From positions 23,255-87,254 of the forward strand of contig CAMLHK010000005.1 in NCBI GenBank assembly GCA_946479925.1: a DNA stretch of 64,000 nucleotides. Direction: 5' to 3'. The position numbers and the translations under genes were made by a program. Shown here one piece after another: positions 18,152 through 25,515 of this stretch. The notes beneath the pieces are model-generated. The model searched no databases and had not been told where the DNA came from. It worked only from the letters and a program-made list of their open reading frames with translations. The DNA comes from an uncultured Lactobacillus sp. GTDB lineage: Bacteria; Bacillota; Bacilli; Lactobacillales; Lactobacillaceae. Position 1 is the first letter of the stretch. Each line of letters opens with the position of its first letter.

Positions 18152-18955
18152 TTATACTAGTAACATAGCATCGTCTTCAACTTCAGCACCAACTTGCTTT
18201 TGGAATAATTCCATTAACTTAGGCACTGTTAAGCTTTGCTTTTCTTCACCTGCTAAGTTAACTGCAACTTTTCCTTGATGCAACATAATTAGTCGATTAC
18301 CGTAGCGAATAGCGTCTTCCATGTTGTGTGTAACCATGAAAGCAGTTAGCTTTTGGTCATTAATTAGCTTTTCGGTTAATTCCATTACTGTGATTGAGGT
18401 CTTGGGATCAAGAGCAGCAGTGTGCTCATCAAGTAAAATTAAATCTGGTCGTTGCAATGTGGCCATTAATAATGTAATTGCTTGACGTTGACCACCTGAT
18501 AATAAACCAATTTCTGTATCCAAACGGTTTTCAAGGTTAAGTCCTAACTGAGCGAGTTGTTTTTTGAAGAACTTGCGATCTTGCTTTTTAACTCCCGGAC
18601 GAAAGCCACGTCTTTGTCCACGTTTCATTGCCAAGGCTAAGTTTTCTTCTACAGTCAATCTTACTGCTGTTCCCATTTTAGGGTCTTGAAAAACTCGGCT
18701 TATATTTTTAGCACGCTTGGTAACAGGCAATTTGGTAATATCAGTTCCGTTTAAAATGATTTGTCCTTCTTGCACCGGAATGGTTCCAGCAATACTGTTT
18801 AGTAAAGTGGATTTACCAGCACCATTACTACCGATAATGGTAACAAAATCACCAGCCTCTAAATCTAAATTAACGCCGCGCAGCACTCTGTTTTCATTAA
18901 CGGTGCCACTTTCAAAAGTTTGGTGTAAATTTTTAATCTTTAGTACTTCTGGCAT
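18152..18955 (-). CDS. ABC importer ATP-binding protein (TrpZ-like family)
   Basis: A 267-residue ATPase with Walker A GSNGAGKSTLLN, signature LLSGGQRQAITLLMA, Walker B LILLDEHTAALD (His where Ala or Pro is usual) and H-loop FMVTHNMEDA. GGGAGG precedes the ATG, which lies inside the permease gene (23-base overlap). Known: ATPases of this type work with a BPD_transp_2 permease and an ABC_sub_bind lipoprotein; relatives called TrpXYZ are predicted amino-acid importers. Here the attenuator upstream of the operon points to aromatic amino acid uptake, see findings. Confidence 0.88.
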   Translation of the reverse strand: MPEVLKIKNLHQTFESGTVNENRVLRGVNLDLEAGDFVTIIGSNGAGKSTLLNSIAGTIPVQEGQIILNGTDITKLPVTKRAKNISRVFQDPKMGTAVRLTVEENLALAMKRGQRRGFRPGVKKQDRKFFKKQLAQLGLNLENRLDTEIGLLSGGQRQAITLLMATLQRPDLILLDEHTAALDPKTSITVMELTEKLINDQKLTAFMVTHNMEDAIRYGNRLIMLHQGKVAVNLAGEEKQSLTVPKLMELFQKQVGAEVEDDAMLLV

Positions 18956-19850
18956 GATTTTTTCCTCCCTTTAGATTACGCGGTAAATGGAAATTAGGTA
19001 ATACAAGACAAACAACTAGAACTAAGGCAGAAGCCAATTTGGCATCTGCAGGTTCAACGTTCATCTGGAAAACTAGCGCTAAAATCAAGCGGTAAATAAT
19101 TGCACCCAAGACTAAAGTTAGTAAACGTCCCCAGATTGGCAAGTTGCGTACAAGAACTTCTGCGATAATGATTGAAGCTAAACCGATAACTAGGGTACCT
19201 ACACCAGAGTTTAAGTCTGCAAAACCATTATTTTGGGCAAGTAACGCACCGGAAAGAGCAATACAACCGTTAGAAATCATGTAACCTAAAATCTTCATTT
19301 GTTCAGTTTTGATACCATTTGCGGCACTCATTTGTGGATTATCACCAGTTGCACGCATTGCTAAACCAATTTCAGTTCTGAAGAAAATTACAAGTAAAGC
19401 TATTACTAGTAGGGCAATGATTAATCCCATAACGATAACTGCATTATTTCTGGATAAGCCCCATTTTTGCGCGATTGAGAAAATTGTTTCTTTACCTAAG
19501 AGAGAAACATTAGCGGCATTTTGCATGACTCTTGAAGTAATCGAGTACAAACCAGTCATTGTGATGATTCCGGCCAATAACGACGGAATTCGTAATTTAG
19601 TATTTAAAACTCCTGTCACTAGTCCTGCAATTAAGCCACCGCCAAAAGCTGCTAGTGTAGCTATAAAAGGATTAACACCTTTAACTAGACACATTGTGGC
19701 GATTGCTCCGCCCAAGGGAAAACTGCCTTCTGCGGTCATATCGGCCAAGTCAAGAATCCGAAAAGTTAAGTATACGCCAATGGCCATTAGTGACCAAAGC
19801 AATCCTTGTGAGGATGCTGAGAGAAGTAATTCCCAAAAAGTATTTAACAT
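18933..19850 (-). CDS. ABC importer permease (BPD_transp_2 type, TrpY-like)
   Basis: A 305-residue protein with about eight hydrophobic segments and the family motif LRIPSLLAGIITMTGLYSI, matching branched-chain-amino-acid/TrpY-like permeases. The start at ATG 19850 has only a distant AGG (about 18 bases away), so it may depend on coupling to the lipoprotein gene, which ends 30 bases upstream. It is the second gene of the minus-strand operon: lipoprotein, permease, ATPase. Confidence 0.88.
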   Translation of the reverse strand: MLNTFWELLLSASSQGLLWSLMAIGVYLTFRILDLADMTAEGSFPLGGAIATMCLVKGVNPFIATLAAFGGGLIAGLVTGVLNTKLRIPSLLAGIITMTGLYSITSRVMQNAANVSLLGKETIFSIAQKWGLSRNNAVIVMGLIIALLVIALLVIFFRTEIGLAMRATGDNPQMSAANGIKTEQMKILGYMISNGCIALSGALLAQNNGFADLNSGVGTLVIGLASIIIAEVLVRNLPIWGRLLTLVLGAIIYRLILALVFQMNVEPADAKLASALVLVVCLVLPNFHLPRNLKGGKNHARSTKD

Positions 19851-19880
19851 TGTTCTACATTCACGCTACCTTTCTGCTAT

Positions 19881-20852
19881 TTATTTAGGGGCTTTAATGG
19901 AATTAGGATCAATTCCAAGTGCCTTAGCCATCTTTTTGTTAACAACTAATTGTAATTTTTCTGCTTTTTCAACTGGCATATCAGCAGGTTTAGCTTTACC
20001 ATCTAAAATTTTAGCGGCCATTTTTCCTGTTTGTTCGCCAAGTGATTCATAGTCGATACCGATTGAAGCTAAACCACCAGTTTTAACTTGGTCAGTTGAG
20101 CCGGCAACCAACGGAATTTTCTTTTCTTTAACAACTTTACCAATGATTGAAGCAGCTGAAGCAAAAGTATTGTCAGTTGGAACATAGATGCCTTGAACTT
20201 TTCCTGCCAAAGTTTCAGTTACTTGTTGAACGTCATTAGTTGTATTAGCTGTTTTAACTACTACTTTTACACCAGCTTTTTTAAGAGCCTTGATTGCTAA
20301 ATCTGCCTGAATCTTTGAATTTGATTCACCAGCATTGTACATAACACCAATTGTTTTAGCTTTTGGAACAATTGATAAAAGCAATTTAATTTGCTTGTCA
20401 ATTGAAACCATGTCGGTTGTACCAGTAATATTTCTGCCTGGTTTTGCGTTTGAATCAACTAACTTAGCAGCTTTTAAATCCGTTACGGCAGTGACAACTA
20501 CTGGGATATCTTGAGTTGAGTTAGCCACACTTTGTGCTGCTGGAGTTGCTATTCCAAGAATTAAGTCTGACTTCTCGTTCACAAGTTTTTCACTCATACT
20601 CTTTAAGTTGTCTTGACTATTTTGAGCGTTTTGGTAGTCAATCTTAAGGTTTTTACCTTCAACGTAACCACCTTTTTTTAGACCCTTTTTAAATCCAGCA
20701 TATGCTTTGTCAAGGGATGGGTGCTGTACAACTTGCAAAATCCCCACATGCTTAACTTCTGAACTGTTATCAGCTTTTTTATTATTGCTGCATCCACCCA
20801 ATAAGAGTAATCCGGCTAAACTTAGCCCTGCCATTAATTTTTTGATCTGCAT
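19881..20852 (-). CDS. Substrate-binding lipoprotein of the importer (ABC_sub_bind, copy 1)
   Basis: A 323-residue lipoprotein. The signal peptide MQIKKLMAGLSLAGLLLLGG ends at lipobox Cys in LLGGC. The periplasmic-binding fold of the ABC_sub_bind family follows (VGILQVVQHPSLD, GTTDMVSIDKQIKLL, YVPTDNTF, GGLASIGIDYESLG). I start at ATG 20852 because the earlier in-frame ATG at 20867 overlaps the GGAGG ribosome binding site itself. It is the first gene of the operon with permease and ATPase, and sits directly behind a transcription attenuator. It is closely similar to copy 2 at 21255. Confidence 0.9.
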   Translation of the reverse strand: MQIKKLMAGLSLAGLLLLGGCSNNKKADNSSEVKHVGILQVVQHPSLDKAYAGFKKGLKKGGYVEGKNLKIDYQNAQNSQDNLKSMSEKLVNEKSDLILGIATPAAQSVANSTQDIPVVVTAVTDLKAAKLVDSNAKPGRNITGTTDMVSIDKQIKLLLSIVPKAKTIGVMYNAGESNSKIQADLAIKALKKAGVKVVVKTANTTNDVQQVTETLAGKVQGIYVPTDNTFASAASIIGKVVKEKKIPLVAGSTDQVKTGGLASIGIDYESLGEQTGKMAAKILDGKAKPADMPVEKAEKLQLVVNKKMAKALGIDPNSIKAPK

Positions 20853-20867
20853 TTTGCAATCCTCCAT

Positions 20868-20899
20868 AAAAAAATACCCACTTACTTCTAAGTGGGTAT
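20868..20899 (-). terminator. Attenuator terminator 1, before the importer operon
   Basis: A perfect 11-bp stem ATACCCACTTA / TAAGTGGGTAT with a 4-nt loop, followed on the minus strand by T7 and immediately by ATGGAGGA (the lipoprotein ribosome binding site). It lies inside the transcript leader, after the leader peptide, so it works as an attenuator rather than as an end-of-gene terminator. Confidence 0.85.
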
Positions 20900-20934
20900 C
20901 ACAAAAATTATTTTGTAATTTTAATAGTTGCGCC

Positions 20935-21064
20935 TAGCCACTTAAAAGTTATGTGGCTAACCGTAAACAAATCGCTCTAGCCATCATAGATAAACTCAAA
21001 CTTGCGTTTTGTTTGAACTCACCTTGATGAATTCAAACACTATCTAAAGTAGCTAAAGTAATAA
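20935..21064 (-). promoter_or_regulatory. Attenuator RNA 1 with alternative pairings
   Basis: Minus-strand segments in order: A (leader codons, 21040-21060), hairpin H1 (21011-21038, GTTTGAA / TTCAAAC), B (20975-20994, with TATCTATGATGGCTAG), C (20953-20960, TTAGCCAC), D (20935-20945, TTAAGTGGCTA), then terminator arms E (ACCCACTTA) and F. A pairs with B, C with D and E with F (off state). Alternatively B pairs with C (TGGCTA / TAGCCA) and D with E (TAAGTGG / CCACTTA), which leaves F unpaired (on state). Stalling of a ribosome on segment A would select the on state. Structures are read by eye, not computed. Confidence 0.7.
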
Positions 21065-21099
21065 CGGTTATTCAGTTGTGAATTTTGACAAATATTCAT
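21040..21099 (-). CDS. Tyr/Phe-rich leader peptide 1
   Basis: A 19-residue frame, MNICQNSQLNNRYYFSYFR, preceded by GGAGG at a good distance and located between the promoter at 21129-21157 and the attenuator. Its end has three Tyr and two Phe codons in seven positions (RYYFSYFR). The same codons form RNA segment A. The second copy upstream of the paralogous lipoprotein keeps NNRYY.SY.R, which argues for selection on the peptide. Confidence 0.75.
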   Translation of the reverse strand: MNICQNSQLNNRYYFSYFR

Positions 21100-21128
21100 T
21101 ATCAAATACCTCCAACCTTGATGAAAAA

Positions 21129-21157
21129 ATTATAGGAAAAAAAGAAGAAAAAGTCAA
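21129..21157 (-). promoter_or_regulatory. Promoter of the importer operon
   Basis: On the minus strand: -35 TTGACT (21152-21157), 17-base spacer, -10 TATAAT (21129-21134). About 25-30 bases before the leader peptide start. Confidence 0.75.
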
Positions 21158-21209
21158 GTTTTGTAATAGTTGTATCTGGAAAAAGGGAAGGAGGATGTTT
21201 TAGTCGAAT

Positions 21210-21235
21210 AAAAAAGGTCGCTGATATCAGCGGCC
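21210..21235 (-). terminator. Terminator of lipoprotein copy 2
   Basis: GGCCGCTGAT / ATCAGCGACC on the minus strand followed by T6. It separates the copy 2 transcript from the leader of the importer operon. Confidence 0.85.
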
Positions 21236-21254
21236 AGAATTACATTTCTTACAG

Positions 21255-22226
21255 TTATTTAGGTGCTTTGATTGACTTGGGATCAATTCCAAGCGCCTTA
21301 GCCATTTTCTTGTTGACAACTAACTTCATGTCATGAGCTTTCTCAACCGGCATGTCAGCTGGCTTAGCTTTACCAGCTAAAATCTTAGCTGCCATTTTCC
21401 CAGTTTGTTCGCCAAGTAATTCGTAATCAATTCCGATTGAAGCAAGTCCACCAGTTTTAACTTGATCAACTGAACTTGCCACTAGCGGCACTTTCTTTTC
21501 TTTAACAACTTTACCAACAACGTCTGCAGCGGAATCGAAAGTATTGTCGGTAGGAACGAAAATACCGTCAACCTTTGAAGCTAAAGTTTCAGTTACTTGC
21601 TGAACATCGTTAGTTGAATTAGCTGTCTTAATTAAAACTTTGACTCCTGCTTTTTTAAGGGCAGCTGTGGCTAAATCTGCTTGAATTTTTGAATTTGACT
21701 CACCAGCATTGTACATAATACCGATTGTTTTAGCTTTAGGTACAATTGATAGAAGCAGCTTAATTTGTCTCTCGATTGAAACCATGTCAGTGGTCCCAGT
21801 AACGTTTTTCCCAGGCTTAGCATCCGATTTAACTAGCTTAGCTGCCTTTAAGTCGGTGACTGCGGTAACTACAATTGGGATATCTTGACTAGCATTTGCC
21901 AAACTTTGAGCAGCAGGAGTTGCAATACCAAGCATTAAATCGGATTTCTCATTAACCAATTTTTCACTCATACTCTTCAGATTATCTTGATTATTCTGTG
22001 CATTCTGGTAATCAATCTTAAGGTTTTTACCTTCGACATAGCCTTCTTCCTTTAACCCTTTTTTAAAGCCCTTGTATGCTTTGTCTAAAGAAGGGTGTTG
22101 AACGACTTGTAAAACACCAACGTGTTTTACGTCTGAATCATTATCAGCTTTTTTATTATTGCTGCAGCCTCCTAATAATAGTAATCCAGCTAAACTTAAT
22201 CCTGCCATTAATTTTTTGATTTGCAT
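21255..22226 (-). CDS. Substrate-binding lipoprotein, stand-alone copy 2
   Basis: A 323-residue lipoprotein of the same length as copy 1 and near-identical in most segments (signal peptide, lipobox LLGGC, VVQHPSLDKAY, GTTDMVSIERQIKLL, GGLASIGIDYELLG). It differs in scattered residues, mostly in the second lobe. It has its own promoter, leader peptide, attenuator and terminator, and no permease or ATPase follows, so it must feed the neighbouring transporter or act alone. The start at ATG 22226 is chosen for the same reason as in copy 1. Tandem duplication is the simplest origin. Confidence 0.9.
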   Translation of the reverse strand: MQIKKLMAGLSLAGLLLLGGCSNNKKADNDSDVKHVGVLQVVQHPSLDKAYKGFKKGLKEEGYVEGKNLKIDYQNAQNNQDNLKSMSEKLVNEKSDLMLGIATPAAQSLANASQDIPIVVTAVTDLKAAKLVKSDAKPGKNVTGTTDMVSIERQIKLLLSIVPKAKTIGIMYNAGESNSKIQADLATAALKKAGVKVLIKTANSTNDVQQVTETLASKVDGIFVPTDNTFDSAADVVGKVVKEKKVPLVASSVDQVKTGGLASIGIDYELLGEQTGKMAAKILAGKAKPADMPVEKAHDMKLVVNKKMAKALGIDPKSIKAPK

Positions 22227-22241
22227 TTTGCAATCCTCCAT

Positions 22242-22272
22242 AAAAAATACCCACTTATTTCTAAGTGGGTAT
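22242..22272 (-). terminator. Attenuator terminator 2, before lipoprotein copy 2
   Basis: A perfect 11-bp stem ATACCCACTTA / TAAGTGGGTAT with a 4-nt loop and T6, directly before ATGGAGGA of the lipoprotein gene. Same design as attenuator 1. Confidence 0.85.
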
Positions 22273-22320
22273 CATTAACTAATCTGTAAATTAATTATTA
22301 GTACTATTTTGCTCTAATAA

Positions 22321-22446
22321 TTAGCCACTTAGAAACCTATGTGACTAATTACACTCAAAAAGCTATAGCCATCATAGATAAATTTAAACTTTTTAGTCTA
22401 AATTCATCTAGATGAACTTAGACCTTATCTATAGTAGCTATAGTAA
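22321..22446 (-). promoter_or_regulatory. Attenuator RNA 2 with alternative pairings
   Basis: Segments on the minus strand: A (leader codons, CTATAGCTACTATAGATAA), hairpin H1 (22392-22421, GTCTAA / TTAGAC arms), B (22363-22381, TTATCTATGATGGCTATAG), C (22341-22348, TTAGTCAC), D (22321-22332, CTAAGTGGCTAA). A:B pairs over about 17 bases. C:D is TTAGTCAC / GTGGCTAA. The alternatives are B:C (TGGCTA / TAGTCA) and D:E (CTAAGTGG / CCACTTAG). Compared with copy 1, H1 arms and the A:B stem change on both sides while pairing is kept. Confidence 0.7.
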
Positions 22447-22484
22447 TAACGGTTATTCTGCTGTAATTGTTGATTAGAAATCAT
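22425..22484 (-). CDS. Tyr-rich leader peptide 2
   Basis: A 19-residue frame, MISNQQLQQNNRYYYSYYR, with GGAGG before the ATG. It has five Tyr codons in its last seven residues. The N-terminal half differs from leader 1 while the NNRYY.SY.R end is kept; the two Phe codons of leader 1 are Tyr codons here. Confidence 0.75.
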   Translation of the reverse strand: MISNQQLQQNNRYYYSYYR

Positions 22485-22513
22485 CAAATTACCTCCAAAC
22501 CTTTAATATGATT

Positions 22514-22542
22514 AGCATAAAGTATTAATAAAAATGTGTCAA
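22514..22542 (-). promoter_or_regulatory. Promoter of leader 2 / lipoprotein copy 2
   Basis: Minus strand: -35 TTGACA (22537-22542), 17-base spacer, -10 TATGCT (22514-22519). Confidence 0.75.
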
Positions 22543-22637
22543 CTGGATCTAAATATATGCGGCAGTGCAAAAGGCTTATTAATTAGTGTTTTCGCCTAGG
22601 AAAAACATTTTTCAAAATTTCTTTAGTTTTTTGCAAT

Positions 22638-22651
22638 GGAAAGCGCTATTA
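22638..22651 (+). promoter_or_regulatory. cre-like site upstream of rpoN
   Basis: GGAAAGCGCTATTA agrees with TGAAAGCGCTTTCA at 11 of 14 positions, including the central AAAGCGCT. It suggests CcpA control of rpoN; mismatches at both ends lower the confidence. Confidence 0.4.
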
Positions 22652-22708
22652 TTTATAACTAGAATACCAGTAATATAGTTATTTACTAAATTAGAAGGAG
22701 AAAAGCCG

Positions 22709-23971
22709 ATGACACGATTGCAAAAAATGGTCTTAAAACCGAAAGAGCAGTTAGTTACGCGGCTTTTTTTGTCGCCTAAACTTCAGCAAAACCTAACTGT
22801 TTTATCTTATAGCACCTATGATTTGGTTAGTGCAATGAAGGAATTAAGCGAGAGTAATCCCTTTGTTTCATTGGCTGAACCTAAGAGTGAAACTCATAGC
22901 CTGGAATGGATTGGTGATACTGGGAGTGAAAGCTTGCCCGATCATCTTTTATTGCAGGTAAGGATGAGTGACTGGAGTAATAGGGAAAAGAGTGCTGTTA
23001 AGTTACTAATTTATAATTTGGATGATAATGGATACTTGCGCGCCAAATTAAATGAACTTGCTCAAGCATCAGAATTTTCACTTGCAGATTTGGAGCAAGC
23101 AAAAGTGCTATTGCATAGTTTAGACCCATGTGGGATTGGTGCAAGTAGTCTAAATGAATGTCTGTTAATTCAAGCTTGTCAAAAAGAGAACTTTGATGAA
23201 ACTGCAATGCAAATTTTGCTTTCTGACAGTTTGGAATTACTTGCGGATCCACAAAAATGGGAGCAGTCAGATTTTTCGGCTAGTCAATTAACTCAGGCAC
23301 TAGCTAACATTCAGACACTAGATCCGACACCAGCAGGTGAATATGTGACTGAGCAAAACATTCAATATTTGCTACCTGATTTGATTTTTAAAGTTGAAGT
23401 TGGACGCCTAACAATTGAAACAGCGAAGTCGCAAATTCCCGAATTACTATTTGATGAAAAAACTTACAAGGAATTAAAAACACAATCTGACCAAGGTGAA
23501 TATTTTTCGCAACAACGTCAAGATTATTTAGAAATGAAAAATGCAATAGACCAGCGGCAACAAACTATCCTTCGCTTGGGAAAATATGCTGGTGAATATC
23601 AAAGAGCATTTTTAACTACAATACAAACGCAGGAATTAAAACCTTTAGGTTTAAAAGATGCGGCTAATGCATTGAACTTAGCACCAAGTACGATTAGTAG
23701 GGCAATAAAAGACAAGTACATCCAGTGTCAGAATAAAATTTTTAGTTTAAAAATTCTATTTCCACGCAAAGTTACGACCGATTTATCTCAGGCACGAATT
23801 GAGTATGATTTGCAAAAGTTAATTGACCAAGAAAGTCCTCAGCAGCCGTTAAGTGATCAGCAATTAGTCGAACATTTTGCGGATCACGGTGTTACTTTGA
23901 GCAGGAGGGTAATTGCGAAATATCGTAAAAAACTAAATATTCCCAATAGCTATCAGCGTAAAAGAGACTGA
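22709..23971 (+). CDS. rpoN: RNA polymerase sigma-54 factor RpoN
   Basis: A 420-residue protein. The N-terminal region has LSPKLQQNLTVLSYSTYDL (activator-interacting region I). The core-binding domain contains DPCGIGASSLNECL. The DNA-binding part has an HTH at LGLKDAANALNLAPSTISRAIKD, and an RpoN box near the end reads SRRVIAKYRKKLNI, close to the consensus ARRTVAKYRE. AAGGAG precedes the start. Known: in lactobacilli sigma-54 mainly drives mannose-type PTS operons together with a LevR activator. Neither an activator nor a PTS is in this window. Confidence 0.92.
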   Translation: MTRLQKMVLKPKEQLVTRLFLSPKLQQNLTVLSYSTYDLVSAMKELSESNPFVSLAEPKSETHSLEWIGDTGSESLPDHLLLQVRMSDWSNREKSAVKLLIYNLDDNGYLRAKLNELAQASEFSLADLEQAKVLLHSLDPCGIGASSLNECLLIQACQKENFDETAMQILLSDSLELLADPQKWEQSDFSASQLTQALANIQTLDPTPAGEYVTEQNIQYLLPDLIFKVEVGRLTIETAKSQIPELLFDEKTYKELKTQSDQGEYFSQQRQDYLEMKNAIDQRQQTILRLGKYAGEYQRAFLTTIQTQELKPLGLKDAANALNLAPSTISRAIKDKYIQCQNKIFSLKILFPRKVTTDLSQARIEYDLQKLIDQESPQQPLSDQQLVEHFADHGVTLSRRVIAKYRKKLNIPNSYQRKRD

Positions 23972-24017
23972 CAAAAGTAAAAATTTTTCTGACTTCTATT
24001 TATTAATTGTTTAGAAT

Positions 24018-24255
24018 GTGGAATTTAAAGTTTCTGATATGCATGCTGGAGCTAAATATGGAGAATTGGAAATCTGTGTTACTTATGATACTCCTCAAAA
24101 GATGGCTAAAAGGCCAGTTTGTATATGAAGACGCTAAGGCCAAGTATGCTCATAGAGATGATTTAAAAAGCAAAACATTAAAAACTATTGGAATTGGTTT
24201 AGCTGTTACGTACTATGATGGATATGATTCAAACGGTAACGTCCGTTGTAAGTAA
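24018..24255 (+). pseudogene. Remnant of an unidentified gene, frameshifted
   Basis: Two adjacent frames read as coherent protein: EFKVSDMHAGAKYGELEICV to about 24125, then in another frame YEDAKAKYAHRDDLK and TYYDGYDSNGNVRCK to the stop at 24255. No convincing ribosome binding site precedes the first part. It looks like a short 3' fragment with a frameshift. I do not recognise the family. A terminator follows at 24292. Confidence 0.35.
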
Positions 24256-24291
24256 AAATCTTTAGAATACTATTCTAATCATTACATCAAT

Positions 24292-24322
24292 AAAAAAGCC
24301 TAGACAACAATCTAGGCTTTTT
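24292..24322. terminator. Bidirectional terminator
   Basis: AAAAAGCCTAGA / TCTAGGCTTTTT with a 6-nt loop; works for the remnant on the plus strand and for the aldo/keto reductase gene on the minus strand. Confidence 0.85.
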
Positions 24323-24376
24323 ATATTTAGTTAGCTTTTCTTTACAAATGCTAGAGTATTATTTCTAGATGGAAAT

Positions 24377-25318
24377 TTAAGGCAAGTCATTGCCAGCAGC
24401 TAGGTAAATATCGTACCATTCTTGAGCTGTTAGTGAGACGCCTGCACCTTTAGCACTGTCAACAATGTGTTCTGGTGTCATGGTTCCAATGATTACCTGA
24501 CCAATTGCTGGGTGACGTAGTATCCAGGCGGCTGCAATTGCGTTTTTGGAAACGCCCTTTTTATCTGCTAATTTTTGTAACGCGTCGTTAACTTCTGGGA
24601 ACTTAGGGTTGCCGATAAAGTTACCTTCAATTTGACCATATTGGAATGGCGACCAAGCTTGAACTGTCATATTGTGTAAGCGTGAATAGTCTAAGACACC
24701 GCGGTCGTGGTCAATACTGCGAGCATCAGTCATATTAGTATGGATGTTAAAGTCAATTGGGCCAGTGTGCATGACACTCAGTTGCAATTGATTAATCAGC
24801 AATTTTTGACTTAAACCTGCTTGCAATAGTTCGACTTGCATTGGGTTAAAGTTGGACACACCAAAGTGACGCACCTTACCATCTTTTTGCAGTTCATCAA
24901 ACGCAGCCGCAATTTCGGCAGGATCCATCAAAGCATCTGGACGATGCAAAAGTAGGCTGTCTAAATAGTCAATTTTCATGCGAGAAAGAATGCCATCAAC
25001 ACTTTTAATGATATGTTCTTTTGAAAAATCATAGCGAGTTGTCTTATAGTTTTGCGATTCATCCTCAAAAATTCCGGTTTTTGATTGAATGTAAAAATCA
25101 TCACGACTAAGTGAGGACTTTTCCAAAGCTTCGCCAAAAATTTCTCCTGATTTGCCATGACCATATATGTCTGAAGAATCAATAAAGTTAATTCCTGTGT
25201 CATGAGCAGTTTCTAATGCTTTAACAGCTTCATCAACCGACAGCTTGTTCATCCGCATTATCCCAAATGCGATTGCAGAAGCACTAAAGTTAGTGTTACC
25301 AATTTTTATTTGTCTCAT
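24377..25318 (-). CDS. Aldo/keto reductase (YdhF-like)
   Basis: A 313-residue (alpha/beta)8-barrel oxidoreductase, full length. The catalytic tetrad is visible: Asp and Tyr in FIDSSDIYGHG, Lys in YIQSKTG and His in SLLLHRPD. NADPH-binding motifs lie near the C-terminus (VIIGTMTPEHIVD). AGGAGGT precedes the ATG. It reduces aldehydes or ketones with NAD(P)H; the physiological substrate is unknown. It is monocistronic. Confidence 0.9.
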   Translation of the reverse strand: MRQIKIGNTNFSASAIAFGIMRMNKLSVDEAVKALETAHDTGINFIDSSDIYGHGKSGEIFGEALEKSSLSRDDFYIQSKTGIFEDESQNYKTTRYDFSKEHIIKSVDGILSRMKIDYLDSLLLHRPDALMDPAEIAAAFDELQKDGKVRHFGVSNFNPMQVELLQAGLSQKLLINQLQLSVMHTGPIDFNIHTNMTDARSIDHDRGVLDYSRLHNMTVQAWSPFQYGQIEGNFIGNPKFPEVNDALQKLADKKGVSKNAIAAAWILRHPAIGQVIIGTMTPEHIVDSAKGAGVSLTAQEWYDIYLAAGNDLP

Positions 25319-25515
25319 AATGTACCTCCTAATGCTTAGTATAGTTCATGAAAGATAAAAAGAGTTGAAATCATTTTTTAATTTTTGTTGAAACTTTGTT
25401 AGTTAGTCTAATTATTTTTTAAATTTAAGTTCATCTTTAATAAAAAACAGCTATAATGAGAGATAACAAATTTTTTAGATAATACTTTAAATTACTTTCT
25501 AGGAGGACAAATATC

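Noticed and set aside
19309-20052. A 247-codon plus-strand open frame opposite the importer permease and lipoprotein
   Set aside because: It is antisense to two well-supported genes, has no ribosome binding site, and its residue pattern is that of a reverse-strand shadow.
20853-20867. Five-residue extension MEDCK of the binding lipoproteins (also at 22227-22241)
   Set aside because: The first ATG overlaps the GGAGG ribosome binding site, and a lipoprotein signal begins cleanly at the second ATG.
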